Source of the DNA: Sphaerisporangium album
GTDB lineage: Bacteria > Actinomycetota > Actinomycetes > Streptosporangiales > Streptosporangiaceae
NCBI RefSeq assembly: GCF_003323745.1
Contig: NZ_QOIL01000016.1
Coordinates: forward strand, 1 to 64,000
DNA length: 64,000 bases
Reading direction: 5' to 3'
Shown here: piece by piece, positions 14,222 to 21,523 of the stretch
Position numbering within the stretch: the stretch's first letter is position 1
Layout of the letters: every line of letters starts with the position of its first letter
The notes under the pieces: model-generated
Told to the model about the DNA's origin: nothing
Seen by the model: the letters and a program-made list of their open reading frames with translations, nothing else
Databases searched by the model: none
Program-made: the position numbers and the translations under genes

Positions 14222-14859
14222 GGTGCTCCTTCCCTGTCGCTGGCGGGGGCGGGTTGGTGGTCGACACATGCGGGCCACCACGCCCGGCAGTCGGAGGCCT
14301 CGCTCGAGGTCGCGCGCAATCGGCACTTGGGGAAGTTGCGGTGGTTGAGGTATCGGGACTGGCAGGTGCCGCACCGCCGCCCCGGCGCCGTGCGGTCGTC
14401 GTGCGGCGCGGCCTCGGGGTGGAGGCGCAGCTGGACCGAGAGCAGGGCCGACAGTGGGTGGATGCCGGCGGCGAGCATCTCGGCTTGCCGGCGGGTCCGC
14501 CGTACGGTGTCGGACTCCTGTGGTGCGGGAGGCGTGGGTTCGGGGGCGTCGAAGAGCGCGAGGACGGTCTCGGTTTGCGCGCCGGGATCAACGGCTTCTT
14601 CGTCCTCGGGGCCCGTCCAGGAGGGGCACGGCGTGCCAGTGGCCACGCAGTAGTGGCGGCCGGGCGCGCAGTACTGGCCGGTGGCCTCGGGCTTCCCGGC
14701 GATCGCCGCAGGGGTGTGGCGAGGGCACCGGTGGCCGTTGATGTAGAGGCGGACGTCGTCGGTCGCGCCGCAGTAGTCGTCGCCGTCCCAACGCCGGCAG
14801 GCCCGGTCGCGTTGGGCGGCCGGGCTGGTGGTTGTGGTGCCGGGAGGTTGGTCAGTCAC
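14218..14859 (-). CDS. Hypothetical Cys-rich zinc protein, 213 aa
   Basis: Three Cys/His clusters: ACRRWDGDDYCGATDDVRLY with CPRHTP, then CAPGRHYCVATGTPCPSW, and a C-terminal CGTCQSRYLNHRNFPKC. Such repeated zinc-site proteins with RLYINGHRCPRHTP-like segments are common in actinobacterial mobile elements. The middle is helical. GTG at 14857-14859 overlaps the BldC-like gene by 8 bases. Probably nucleic-acid or protein binding. Confidence 0.65.
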   Translation of the reverse strand: MTDQPPGTTTTSPAAQRDRACRRWDGDDYCGATDDVRLYINGHRCPRHTPAAIAGKPEATGQYCAPGRHYCVATGTPCPSWTGPEDEEAVDPGAQTETVLALFDAPEPTPPAPQESDTVRRTRRQAEMLAAGIHPLSALLSVQLRLHPEAAPHDDRTAPGRRCGTCQSRYLNHRNFPKCRLRATSSEASDCRAWWPACVDHQPAPASDREGAP

Positions 14860-15052
14860 GCGGCCCCTCGCCGCGCAGCAGGGCCTGGACTTCGGTCTCG
14901 CGGAATCGGCGGTGCCCGCCGGGGGTGCGGATGCTGGCGATGCGGCCGGCGACGGCCCAGCGGGTCACGGTCTTGGGGTCGACGCGGAAGAGGGCGGCGA
15001 CCTCGCCGGGGGTGAGGAGCCGGTCGGTGGGCGGGGGCGCGGTGACGCTCAT
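14852..15052 (-). CDS. BldC-like MerR-type HTH regulator, 66 aa
   Basis: RLLTPGEVAALFRVDPKTVT, then RWAVAGRIASIRTPGGHRRF: an almost canonical BldC/excisionase-type winged HTH (helix-turn-helix plus TPGGHRRF wing). Length fits BldC (about 68). Host BldC is a developmental regulator that binds direct repeats cooperatively; a phage copy might act as regulator or as excisionase-like recombination directionality factor. ATG at 15050-15052; overlaps a 39-codon ORF upstream. Confidence 0.85.
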   Translation of the reverse strand: MSVTAPPPTDRLLTPGEVAALFRVDPKTVTRWAVAGRIASIRTPGGHRRFRETEVQALLRGEGPRD

Positions 15053-15168
15053 CGTTCGGTGCTTTCTGTAGTGATGGCGGGCTCGTCGGTTTCGGGGAAG
15101 TCGATGTCGAAGGGCTCCCGGGCGCGGTCGCGCTGGCGGTCCCACCAGGCGCGCACGTGGCGGATCAT
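15049..15168 (-). CDS. Small basic-to-acidic protein, 39 aa
   Basis: ATG at 15166-15168 with GGAGGC six bases upstream; ATGA overlaps at both ends. Reads MIRHVRAWWDRQRDRA then REPFDIDFPETDEP. Trp-containing basic N-terminus, acidic C-terminus. Too short for family assignment, but the ribosome site and tight packing support translation. Confidence 0.55.
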   Translation of the reverse strand: MIRHVRAWWDRQRDRAREPFDIDFPETDEPAITTESTER

Positions 15169-15590
15169 CGGCGCCTCCGATCGGCGGCCATGTTGGCGTC
15201 CTGCAGGAGGTGCACCCGCCGCTCGAGGGCGTTGGCGCGGTCATGCTCGGTGCCGCATGGCGCCGGCGGGGCCGGGATGATCTCGGTGGGCTGGTCGTCG
15301 GGCGACACGTGCTCCAGGCCGAGGTACAGCCGCGCCTCCCGGCGGCCGTAGCTGGTCAGCCGGTAGAAGGTCAGCGCAGGCCTGTTCTCGGGGATGGGGG
15401 TCTCCAGGCGAGTGGTCACCCAGCGGTTGGCACGCAGGCGGGTGAGCCACCGGTCGACCTGGCGTGGGGACCTGGCTCCGGATAGGCGCCAGATCGCGGT
15501 GGCCGTGATGTTGCCGGCATCGGTGAGCAGGACCAGGAGAACGGCGCGGAACCACCGGTCGGTGCCGTCGGCGCGGCGTCGGCGCTTCAC
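15165..15590 (-). CDS. Winged-helix protein, 141 aa
   Basis: GTG at 15588-15590 has GGGAGG upstream. Residues about 10-95 form a winged helix similar to PadR/replication-relaxation type domains (FRAVLLVLLTDAGNITATAI, RSPRQVDRWLTRLRANRWV, then LTFYRLTSYGRREARLYL). The C-terminal tail is helical. Probable DNA-binding regulator; target unknown. Confidence 0.7.
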   Translation of the reverse strand: MKRRRRADGTDRWFRAVLLVLLTDAGNITATAIWRLSGARSPRQVDRWLTRLRANRWVTTRLETPIPENRPALTFYRLTSYGRREARLYLGLEHVSPDDQPTEIIPAPPAPCGTEHDRANALERRVHLLQDANMAADRRRR

Positions 15591-16207
15591 AGGGCCTCCC
15601 CTGCTGCGAGGCGGTCGGCCTTCTCGCGGGCGAGGGTGGCGTAGATCCGCGAAGGGAGCGGGGCCGGGAAGGGGTGGGCTTCCAGGTAGGCGGCGAACTC
15701 CCGGACGCCGGCGGCCTTCAGCTCGGCCGCCGCCTTGCGCTGAGCCGCGCGCACGACCTCGCCGAGCGCCTGGCGGCCGCCGTCGTCGAGGTCGCCGGGC
15801 CCGCCCTGCACCCGGATCGCGCCGACGTCGGGCACGTCGACGACGGTGCACTGGTCGGGCTGGTAGCCGCCGTGGGTGGCCTCGTGGTCGATGGCGAGCG
15901 TCATGACGTCGCCGAGCGTCAGCACGGCGCCTTCCTCCCGCTCGTCGTGTACTTCCGTGCGGCACTCGGCGCGTGGGCAGGTCAGCCACACCTCGCAGGT
16001 CGAGGTGATCTCGTAGGCGTCGAAGGCGTCGTCGTCGAACGGCTGGCCGGCGCGCTGGTTGAACACGCTGCGGGCGGCGTCGGTGGCGATCGTGGCGATG
16101 GCGGCCGGGTTGACCGGGGTGCCGTCGTAGTTCTCCGCGATGGCGCGCTCGATCGCCTCGTAGAGGCGGTCCTCGAACTTCTCGCGGCGGGCGTCACGTT
16201 CAGACAC
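15587..16207 (-). CDS. Hypothetical protein, 206 aa
   Basis: GTG at 16205-16207 overlaps the sigma-factor gene by 8 bases. Helical N-terminus, then a central segment with CEVWLTCPRAECRTEVHDE, a possible zinc site, and a C-terminal helical tail ending LAREKADRLAAGEAL. The pattern of VMTLAIDHEATHGGYQPD suggests a beta-helix domain. No recognised family. Tightly coupled to the sigma gene, so could modulate it (inference). Confidence 0.65.
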   Translation of the reverse strand: MSERDARREKFEDRLYEAIERAIAENYDGTPVNPAAIATIATDAARSVFNQRAGQPFDDDAFDAYEITSTCEVWLTCPRAECRTEVHDEREEGAVLTLGDVMTLAIDHEATHGGYQPDQCTVVDVPDVGAIRVQGGPGDLDDGGRQALGEVVRAAQRKAAAELKAAGVREFAAYLEAHPFPAPLPSRIYATLAREKADRLAAGEAL

Positions 16208-16727
16208 GAGCGGCCACCTTCCGCAGGGCGCTGTGCTGCCTCTTCCGGACGTGGCCGTGGGGCACGCCCAGGACGTGGGCGATATCGGCGCCGGGCATGC
16301 CGTAGAGAAACCGGAGCGTCAATACCTGCTGGTCGGTCGTCGAGAGGCGCGCCATGGCGGCTTGCACACGGCTGTACATGTCGGTCGACGCGGCCACCTC
16401 CGCCGGGTCGGGCACGTCGGCGGCGAGGTCTTCGAAGCCCAGTCCATCGAGGCTCATGCTGGGGCGCTGAGCTCGAAGGGCACTCACGCACTTGTTCACC
16501 GCGATGCGGGAGACGACCGCCAGGAAGGGCCGCTCGGGGCGCCACCGCGGCACCACGGACCACGTCGCGATCACGGTCTCCTGCACAGCGTCGTCGACCA
16601 GGTGCGGGTGCCAGGCGAGGCGCCGGCGGCAGACCTTGATGGCGTGGGCTCTGACGAGGCGCAGTAGTTGGTCGGTGACAGCGGCGTCATGCGGGGCGGT
16701 GAGGGCCAGTTGGTCGAGATCAGGCAC
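16200..16727 (-). CDS. ECF-type RNA polymerase sigma factor, 175 aa
   Basis: Region 2: HLVDDAVQETVIATWSVV and FLAVVSRIAVNKCVSALRAQ (about residues 40-85). Region 4: ARLSTTDQQVLTLRFLYG, then ADIAHVLGVPHGHVRKRQHS (about 125-170), a complete sigma4 HTH. Length is usual for ECF factors. No anti-sigma gene with a membrane span is adjacent. A phage-borne sigma factor would redirect host polymerase to element promoters; which promoters cannot be told from sequence. GTG at 16725-16727. Confidence 0.88.
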   Translation of the reverse strand: MPDLDQLALTAPHDAAVTDQLLRLVRAHAIKVCRRRLAWHPHLVDDAVQETVIATWSVVPRWRPERPFLAVVSRIAVNKCVSALRAQRPSMSLDGLGFEDLAADVPDPAEVAASTDMYSRVQAAMARLSTTDQQVLTLRFLYGMPGADIAHVLGVPHGHVRKRQHSALRKVAARV

Positions 16728-16944
16728 GGATGCTCGCCTCCTTCACCGCGCGGCGGGCCCGGCGCAGCGAGGCCGCGAAGGAGTTCCAGTTCCGCGGCTG
16801 TGTGCGCTCGGCGCGGTAGAGCTGCTTGCGGATCTTCGTAGGCACCAGGTTCCAGTGGCCTTTGCACATCAGGTGGCGCAGGGGAATCTTGGTCAGGCAG
16901 TCGATCGCGGCGCAGCGGTGAGTGCCTGTGGGCTGCTCGGCCAT
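16720..16944 (-). CDS. Small zinc-site protein, 74 aa
   Basis: HRCAAIDCLTKIPLRHLMCKGHWNLVP has a C-x4-C...C-x2-H pattern, likely a single zinc knuckle, followed by a very basic tail. HW-x-LVP after the knuckle recurs in actinophage proteins. ATG at 16942-16944, TGATG overlap with the kinase-phosphatase gene. Probably nucleic-acid binding. Confidence 0.65.
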   Translation of the reverse strand: MAEQPTGTHRCAAIDCLTKIPLRHLMCKGHWNLVPTKIRKQLYRAERTQPRNWNSFAASLRRARRAVKEASIRA

Positions 16945-17846
16945 CAGAAATCACCATCCGCGACCTGAAGTACGGTCAGGCCCATGGCGCGCCAGGCGCT
17001 CACGACCTGACGTCGGTCGTCCAGAACGCACGCGACGTCGTAGTGGTCGCGCACGTGGGCGTCGAACAGTTCGGCCTTGACCAGGTAGTCGGGGCGGTGG
17101 TCGCCGATCTTGCGCATGTGCAGGCCCGCGATCGGCATGCCCAGGTGCCGCTCGAGCCACCGGGCAGTGCCCTGCCGGCAGGCTTCGGTGCGGCCGGACA
17201 TGACCACGATCTGGTGGCCGGCCGCGTGCAGCGCGCGGACGACGTTAATGACCGGAGTGTTGGGGAGATCCTCGTGGACGAGGGTCTCGTCATAGGGGGA
17301 GCGGCCGTTCATCAGCGCGGTGGTGCCGTCGACGTCGACCAGTGCCGCGCGGGGCGTGCCCGGCTTGGGCTCGTAGGGGCGCAGCGCGGCCGCGTCCGGG
17401 TCCTCGGGGATGGGGAGCGGCAGGTCGCGGCCGTGCAGGTGGCTGGCGTGCATGCTGCGGATGACCTGCTCGCCGACCGGGCGCTCACGCGCGGCGTCCC
17501 GCGCGATGCACTCTTTCAACGGGACGCGGGTGAAATCGCGCACCGCGAAGTCGGCGCCCGCCCGGCGGGCGAGTTTCATCAGGTCGCGTACGACCCGCTG
17601 AGGCAGGTTGGTGTCGTCGCACACCACCTCCACGCCCTTGCGGAGCAACGCGGCGATCGTGGCGTTGCGGGCCACGATGATGCGGGGTTCGGTCAGGCCG
17701 CTGATGAAGGTGCCGTTGTGCATCATCGACCGCAGGTCGTCCCGGTTCACGCGGGCCCGGGCGCCGGGGTCTTCGGCCACCCACCCTGCCGCCCAGGTGG
17801 TCTTCCCGCTTCCCGGAAGGCCGCGGGTGATGGTGAGGGTGCTCAT
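16944..17846 (-). CDS. Polynucleotide 5'-kinase / 3'-phosphatase (T4 Pnkp-like), 300 aa
   Basis: N-terminal kinase with P-loop GLPGSGKT (9-16), the NRDDLR segment after it, and CDDTNLPQRVV (about 77-87). C-terminal HAD-type phosphatase with DVDGT at 171-175 and later VMSGRTEACR and CVLDDRRQVV. Domain order and length (T4 Pnkp has 301 residues) match T4 Pnkp, which converts 2',3'-cyclic phosphate/3'-phosphate and 5'-OH ends to 3'-OH and 5'-phosphate. It overlaps the RNA ligase gene (ATGA), making a two-step RNA repair pair. Start ATG 17844-17846. Confidence 0.92.
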   Translation of the reverse strand: MSTLTITRGLPGSGKTTWAAGWVAEDPGARARVNRDDLRSMMHNGTFISGLTEPRIIVARNATIAALLRKGVEVVCDDTNLPQRVVRDLMKLARRAGADFAVRDFTRVPLKECIARDAARERPVGEQVIRSMHASHLHGRDLPLPIPEDPDAAALRPYEPKPGTPRAALVDVDGTTALMNGRSPYDETLVHEDLPNTPVINVVRALHAAGHQIVVMSGRTEACRQGTARWLERHLGMPIAGLHMRKIGDHRPDYLVKAELFDAHVRDHYDVACVLDDRRQVVSAWRAMGLTVLQVADGDF

Positions 17847-19039
17847 GCGACCGCCTCGGACCGGGCACCCCAAGGCTTCTCCGCCGGCGGGTAGATCAGC
17901 TTCCAGACGTTGGTGGTGATGTCGCGCCTGTCGCGCAGCAGGAACAGCTCACCGAAGTGGTCGCGCTGCAGGGCGTCTGCGGCGAAGGCCTTGCGGTCGT
18001 CGCCGTACAGGGCCTCCAGTTCCCGGGCCGTCGCGGTGAGCTGCTTGTGGAGGTCGGTGGCCTGGGCGCGCAGGCGGCTGATCGTGGTGCGGATCCAGGT
18101 GTGGAACTCGTCGGGGACACCTTCGATGAGGTGGTGCTCCCAGTCCGGGCCCATGGCGAGGATGGCGGTCGCGCGCTCGGGGTCCAGGCCGATGCGTGAT
18201 CCCCAGTGCTTGGGCACCGTGATGAGGTGCTTGCAGGCGTCGACGGCGCAGAACTCCCACACGTTGCGGGCGGAGGTGCGGGTGACGATGGCGTGGAGGC
18301 GGACGTAGTCCTCCTGTTTGATCTTGACCATGTGGCCGGTGTCGAGCTGGCGGACGACCAGGCCCTCGGCGCCCGGGCGGGGCGGCATGGCCAGGGCGTC
18401 GGCCAGGGTCGGCAGGTTGAACACCGTGGCGGCGGGCCCCGGCCAGCCGGGGATCTCGTCCGGGCCGAGCACCCGGCCGGAGCGGATCTCCACGCCACCG
18501 AGGAGGAACAGGTCGTCGGCGCCGCCGTAGTCGCAGACGATCCGGTTGGCCGGGTAGACGATCTCGAATAGCACCGTCACGCCGGGCGGCGGGGTGAACG
18601 CCGCGGCGTAGCGGGCCCGGTACAGGGCGGTGGCATGGAGGGCCTGCTCGCTGGTGAACGAGCCGCGGGTGGCGACCTCGTAACCGGTCGAGGTGGGCAC
18701 GAGGATGCCAAGGCTTCCGTCGAGCTTGTCCAGCACCTGGGCCGGCGCCGAGAGGTTCAGCTCGTCGGCGAGCGGCTCGCCGTGGTTGAAGAACTTCTCA
18801 TACGGACGGGCGATGACAGCACCGTGGTCGTCGACGACCAGGCCGCGGCACTGCTGGGTAACGGAGGTCCACGCCTGCTCGTAGATGGTCTTCTCGGTGT
18901 AGTTGAAGATCCGCAAAGCCTCGGCCGGGTGGCGCTGCTCGCGGACCAGGCCCTGCTCGACGGCGTCCTCGAGGGAGGAGAGCTTGACCAGATCCCAGAT
19001 GTGCAGGTGGTCGAGTCTCGGATCGAACGTCGGTGTCAT
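17843..19039 (-). CDS. T4 Rnl1-like RNA ligase, 398 aa
   Basis: Nucleotidyltransferase motif I KLDGSLG with adenylated Lys105, motif III-like VLFEIVYPANRIV (about 156-168), motif IV EGLVVR (225-230), motif V MVKIKQEDYV (237-246), and the YEKFFN element typical of Rnl1. The C-terminal helical half corresponds to the tRNA-specificity domain. Together with the downstream kinase-phosphatase it can seal broken RNA, as T4 does after PrrC cuts tRNA-Lys. Start ATG 19037-19039; a TTG at 19058-19060 adds seven residues. No strong ribosome site for either. Confidence 0.9.
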   Translation of the reverse strand: MTPTFDPRLDHLHIWDLVKLSSLEDAVEQGLVREQRHPAEALRIFNYTEKTIYEQAWTSVTQQCRGLVVDDHGAVIARPYEKFFNHGEPLADELNLSAPAQVLDKLDGSLGILVPTSTGYEVATRGSFTSEQALHATALYRARYAAAFTPPPGVTVLFEIVYPANRIVCDYGGADDLFLLGGVEIRSGRVLGPDEIPGWPGPAATVFNLPTLADALAMPPRPGAEGLVVRQLDTGHMVKIKQEDYVRLHAIVTRTSARNVWEFCAVDACKHLITVPKHWGSRIGLDPERATAILAMGPDWEHHLIEGVPDEFHTWIRTTISRLRAQATDLHKQLTATARELEALYGDDRKAFAADALQRDHFGELFLLRDRRDITTNVWKLIYPPAEKPWGARSEAVA

Positions 19040-19095
19040 TGCCGTGGAGGTGTTGCTCAATTCGATATCCAGTTCGCTTGGAGGGGGGTGCCGAG

Positions 19096-19120
19096 CCCCG
19101 GCCCCTGATCGGGGCCCGGC
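19096..19120 (-). terminator. GC hairpin after the glutathionylspermidine-synthase-like gene
   Basis: An imperfect GCCCCGGCCCC / GGGGCCCGGC hairpin lies in the 86-bp gap between the stop at 19126 and the RNA ligase start. No U-run. It probably reduces read-through between the two cassettes. Confidence 0.4.
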
Positions 19121-19125
19121 GAAGA

Positions 19126-20280
19126 TCAGCTGTCGATGAGGTGAGGGACGAAGGAGGAGGTGTTGCCGGTGATCAGGCCGGAGGTCTCCCGGATACCGAG
19201 GCCGGCGGACTCGTCGCCGATGACCCACGAGCCGAGGACCGGCCGCCTGCCCTCGAAGTCCGGGAGCGGCCAGAATTCCTGGTAGACGTAGCCCTCGGCG
19301 CCGTAGTCACCCGGCATGGTGGTCGTTTCGCTGGCCTGGACGATGCGGATCGAGGCGCCTTCTCGGCCGAGGAGCGGCTTGGCCACGTACGCGGCGAGGT
19401 CCCGCGGGCCGTCCAGATGGGCCGGCAGCAGGTTCGGATGGCCGGGGTACATGTCCCACAGCACCGCGAGCAGCGCCTTGTTGGACAGCAGCATCTTCCA
19501 CAGTGGCTCGACCCACGGCGTGCGCGCCTGCCGTTCGATGGCCAGGGCGGCGAACGACTCGGTGACCAGCCACTCCCACGGATACAGCTTGAACAGTCGC
19601 CGTATCTTCTGGCCCTGCAGGTCGACGAACCGCCGTTGGCCGGAGTCCCAGCCGATGTCCTCGATGGCGAGGAGCCGGGTCGGGAGACCCGCCTGGGCAG
19701 CGGTCTCCATCATGTAGGCGGCGTTGAGGGCGTCTTCACCTGCTTCCTCGTCGCGGGTGAACGCGAAGTGGATGCCGGCGCCGGGCGCGGAAATGTGCAG
19801 CCATCGGTCGATCAGCTTCTCGTGGAGAGAGTTCCACTGGTCGCAGGCCGGATGGACGTCTTCCTTCCAGTGCCACTGGATCACCGAGCTCTCCACCAGG
19901 CTGGTGGGGGTGTCGGCGTTGTACTCCAGCAGCTTGGCGTGCCCAGCGCCGTCGTAGCACAGGTCGAACCGGCCGAACAGGTGCGGGTCGCGGCGCTTCC
20001 ACGACTGGCGGATCGGCTCGTGCAACCAGTCCGCGATCCTGAAGTCGGCGTACCGCTCACGAGTGATGACGTGGTCGACGGCCTCCAGGCACATGCCGTG
20101 GAGGTCCTCGGTGACGCGCTCGAGCTCCAGGATCTCGGGCATGGTGAACGCGTAGTACACGGACTCGTCCCAGTAGGGCCGGCCATCCTCGCCTTGCGGT
20201 ACGTTTCCATGAAAGCCCAGTCCCTGGGCCTCGATGGTCTTCTGCCAGTCGGGTCGGCGATCGCTGAGCAGGCGGCGCAT
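19126..20280 (-). CDS. Glutathionylspermidine synthase-like ATP-grasp protein (YgiC/YjfC family), 384 aa
   Basis: ATP-grasp C-N ligase of the GSP_synth family: HAKLLEYNADTPTSLVES (about 110-127), WKEDVHPACDQWNSLH, KPLLGREGASIRIV (about 305), EGYVYQEFWPLPDF (about 335) and GDESAGLGIRE near the end are the conserved family segments. Length equals stand-alone YgiC (about 386); the amidase domain of E. coli Gsp is absent. The true substrate of YgiC-type enzymes is unknown. Encoded next to a YgiB-like lipoprotein and small membrane proteins, mirroring yjfL-yjfM-yjfC. TGATG overlap with the lipoprotein gene. Confidence 0.9.
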   Translation of the reverse strand: MRRLLSDRRPDWQKTIEAQGLGFHGNVPQGEDGRPYWDESVYYAFTMPEILELERVTEDLHGMCLEAVDHVITRERYADFRIADWLHEPIRQSWKRRDPHLFGRFDLCYDGAGHAKLLEYNADTPTSLVESSVIQWHWKEDVHPACDQWNSLHEKLIDRWLHISAPGAGIHFAFTRDEEAGEDALNAAYMMETAAQAGLPTRLLAIEDIGWDSGQRRFVDLQGQKIRRLFKLYPWEWLVTESFAALAIERQARTPWVEPLWKMLLSNKALLAVLWDMYPGHPNLLPAHLDGPRDLAAYVAKPLLGREGASIRIVQASETTTMPGDYGAEGYVYQEFWPLPDFEGRRPVLGSWVIGDESAGLGIRETSGLITGNTSSFVPHLIDS

Positions 20281-20669
20281 CAGGACCCGCTCCCGCTGAC
20301 GGAACCGCGGCTGCCGAACCCGCCACGGCTGACGGTGCCTTTGCCGGCGTTGGACAGTACGGTTCGGCCGGATCGGGAGGCGATGTTGGTGTTCGGCGGC
20401 TTGGTGTAGGACCCGCCGTAGACGTGCCCGTTGGAGTAGCTGCCGCCGTAGATCCAGACGAACGAGCTGGTGCTGTGCCCGCCCCCTCCGCCGCTGTTGC
20501 TGCAGTACTTGTCGTCGACGGCCTTGAGCTTGCCGTCGGCCTCGCGGATGACGCAGTCGGCCGCGACGGTGGGGCCGTCGTCGTCGGAGCACGCCGTGAC
20601 CATGGCGAGTGACAGCGCGCCGAGGGCGACCAGGGTGATGGCGGTGGACGCCTTTCTGGGAGTTTGCAT
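20280..20669 (-). CDS. YgiB-like lipoprotein, Gly/Ser-rich, 129 aa
   Basis: Signal peptide with lipobox VTAC (lipidation at Cys27), then DDDGPTVAADCVIREADGKL and DKYC, followed by a Gly/Ser/Tyr repeat region (IYGGSYSNGHVYGGSYTK) and a basic Ser/Gly tail. This layout resembles the YgiB/DUF1190 partner that accompanies YgiC genes. ATG at 20667-20669, preceded by the 26-codon membrane-peptide gene. It would be anchored on the outer face of the membrane. Possible role: substrate or scaffold for the ATP-grasp enzyme (inference). Confidence 0.8.
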   Translation of the reverse strand: MQTPRKASTAITLVALGALSLAMVTACSDDDGPTVAADCVIREADGKLKAVDDKYCSNSGGGGGHSTSSFVWIYGGSYSNGHVYGGSYTKPPNTNIASRSGRTVLSNAGKGTVSRGGFGSRGSVSGSGS

Positions 20670-20674
20670 GTGGA

Positions 20675-20755
20675 TCAGCTCCAGAGCAGGAGGACGATTG
20701 CGATGAGGAACAGGACGGCGGCGATCAGTACGTAGGGGTTGCAGTCGTGGTCCAT
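20675..20755 (-). CDS. Single-span membrane microprotein, 26 aa
   Basis: MDHDCNPYVLIAAV followed by an uninterrupted hydrophobic helix ending LLLWS. One membrane span with a short acidic outside or inside tip. ATG at 20753-20755 has AGGTGA upstream; the gene fits exactly in the gap between the 74-aa membrane protein and the lipoprotein, with 4-5 bases either side. The clean fit, ribosome site and membrane helix support it despite its size. Confidence 0.65.
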   Translation of the reverse strand: MDHDCNPYVLIAAVLFLIAIVLLLWS

Positions 20756-20759
20756 GCGG

Positions 20760-20984
20760 TCACCTCGTCGGCCAGGTGATCAGCACGGCTGCGAACATCC
20801 CGACGACGACGGTCAGCACCACGGCGACCGCGACGTACGTCGTGATGCGGGCGCTGCGGCGCTGGGCGGGGTCGTCGAGCACCCGGACGGTCTTCGCGCC
20901 GGCGCGCAGGATCCACCAGACGCTGATCGCTGCCCCCACGACCGCGGCGATGGCGAAGATCACGACTCCGAAGCTGTTGCCCAT
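20760..20984 (-). CDS. Two-span membrane protein, 74 aa
   Basis: Membrane helices at about 5-27 (VVIFAIAAVVGAAISVWWIL) and about 47-69 (ITTYVAVAVVLTVVVGMFAA), joined by a charged loop. Located where bacteria keep the DUF350 membrane gene (yjfL) of the yjfLMC-like cassette, but it is half that length, so it is an analogue at best. ATG at 20982-20984, TGATG overlap. Confidence 0.7.
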   Translation of the reverse strand: MGNSFGVVIFAIAAVVGAAISVWWILRAGAKTVRVLDDPAQRRSARITTYVAVAVVLTVVVGMFAAVLITWPTR

Positions 20985-21523
20985 CAGCTCACCGCCCCGG
21001 CCTTGGCGTCTTCCTCGGCCTCCAGGACGGCGTAGTAGACCGACAGGCGCAGCCGCTCCCAAATCTCCCCGTCGACCAGTTCGTCGGGGATCGAGCCGGG
21101 CCACGTGGCATACAGCGCCGGTCCATGCTCGTCCTCGTGCACGGCGACCCCGCACGTCAGCAGTGCCGGCCCGCCCCAGTGCTGGCGCGGCATACCGGGA
21201 AGGCGGTCACGCACGTCGGGACGGCGCAGCCGGTCGAGGACCTGGTCGATCCGCTTGCCTGCGGTGATGGAACGGTTCGGGACCAGGTGGCCGAGCTTGC
21301 GGTGGACACGCCATCCCGCGGGTGGGTCGCCGCCGTCGTGCTCCACGCCGATGATCGCGCCGGTGTACTCGTCGACAATGACCTTGCGGCCGGCCATGTC
21401 GAGCTCGCTCAGAGCGGCCTTGACCTCGGTATTCCACGCGTCGTCGGCATGGGCCAGGTGCTGCCAGAGCTGGAGGACGCCGGGGAGGCGGGTGCGGTAG
21501 ACGGTGAGGTCAGCGTGCGACAT
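20984..21523 (-). CDS. Hypothetical protein, 179 aa, related in part to the next gene
   Basis: ATG at 21521-21523. Helical start, a beta segment (GRKVIVDEYTGAIIGVEHDG), and a C-terminal part with HWGGPALLTCGVAVHEDEHG and ALYATWPGSI. The latter pairs with GYGGPAILTIATHPDGSRYA and GWPVGC in the neighbouring protein, suggesting the two genes share a domain by duplication. No known family. Confidence 0.65.
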   Translation of the reverse strand: MSHADLTVYRTRLPGVLQLWQHLAHADDAWNTEVKAALSELDMAGRKVIVDEYTGAIIGVEHDGGDPPAGWRVHRKLGHLVPNRSITAGKRIDQVLDRLRRPDVRDRLPGMPRQHWGGPALLTCGVAVHEDEHGPALYATWPGSIPDELVDGEIWERLRLSVYYAVLEAEEDAKAGAVS

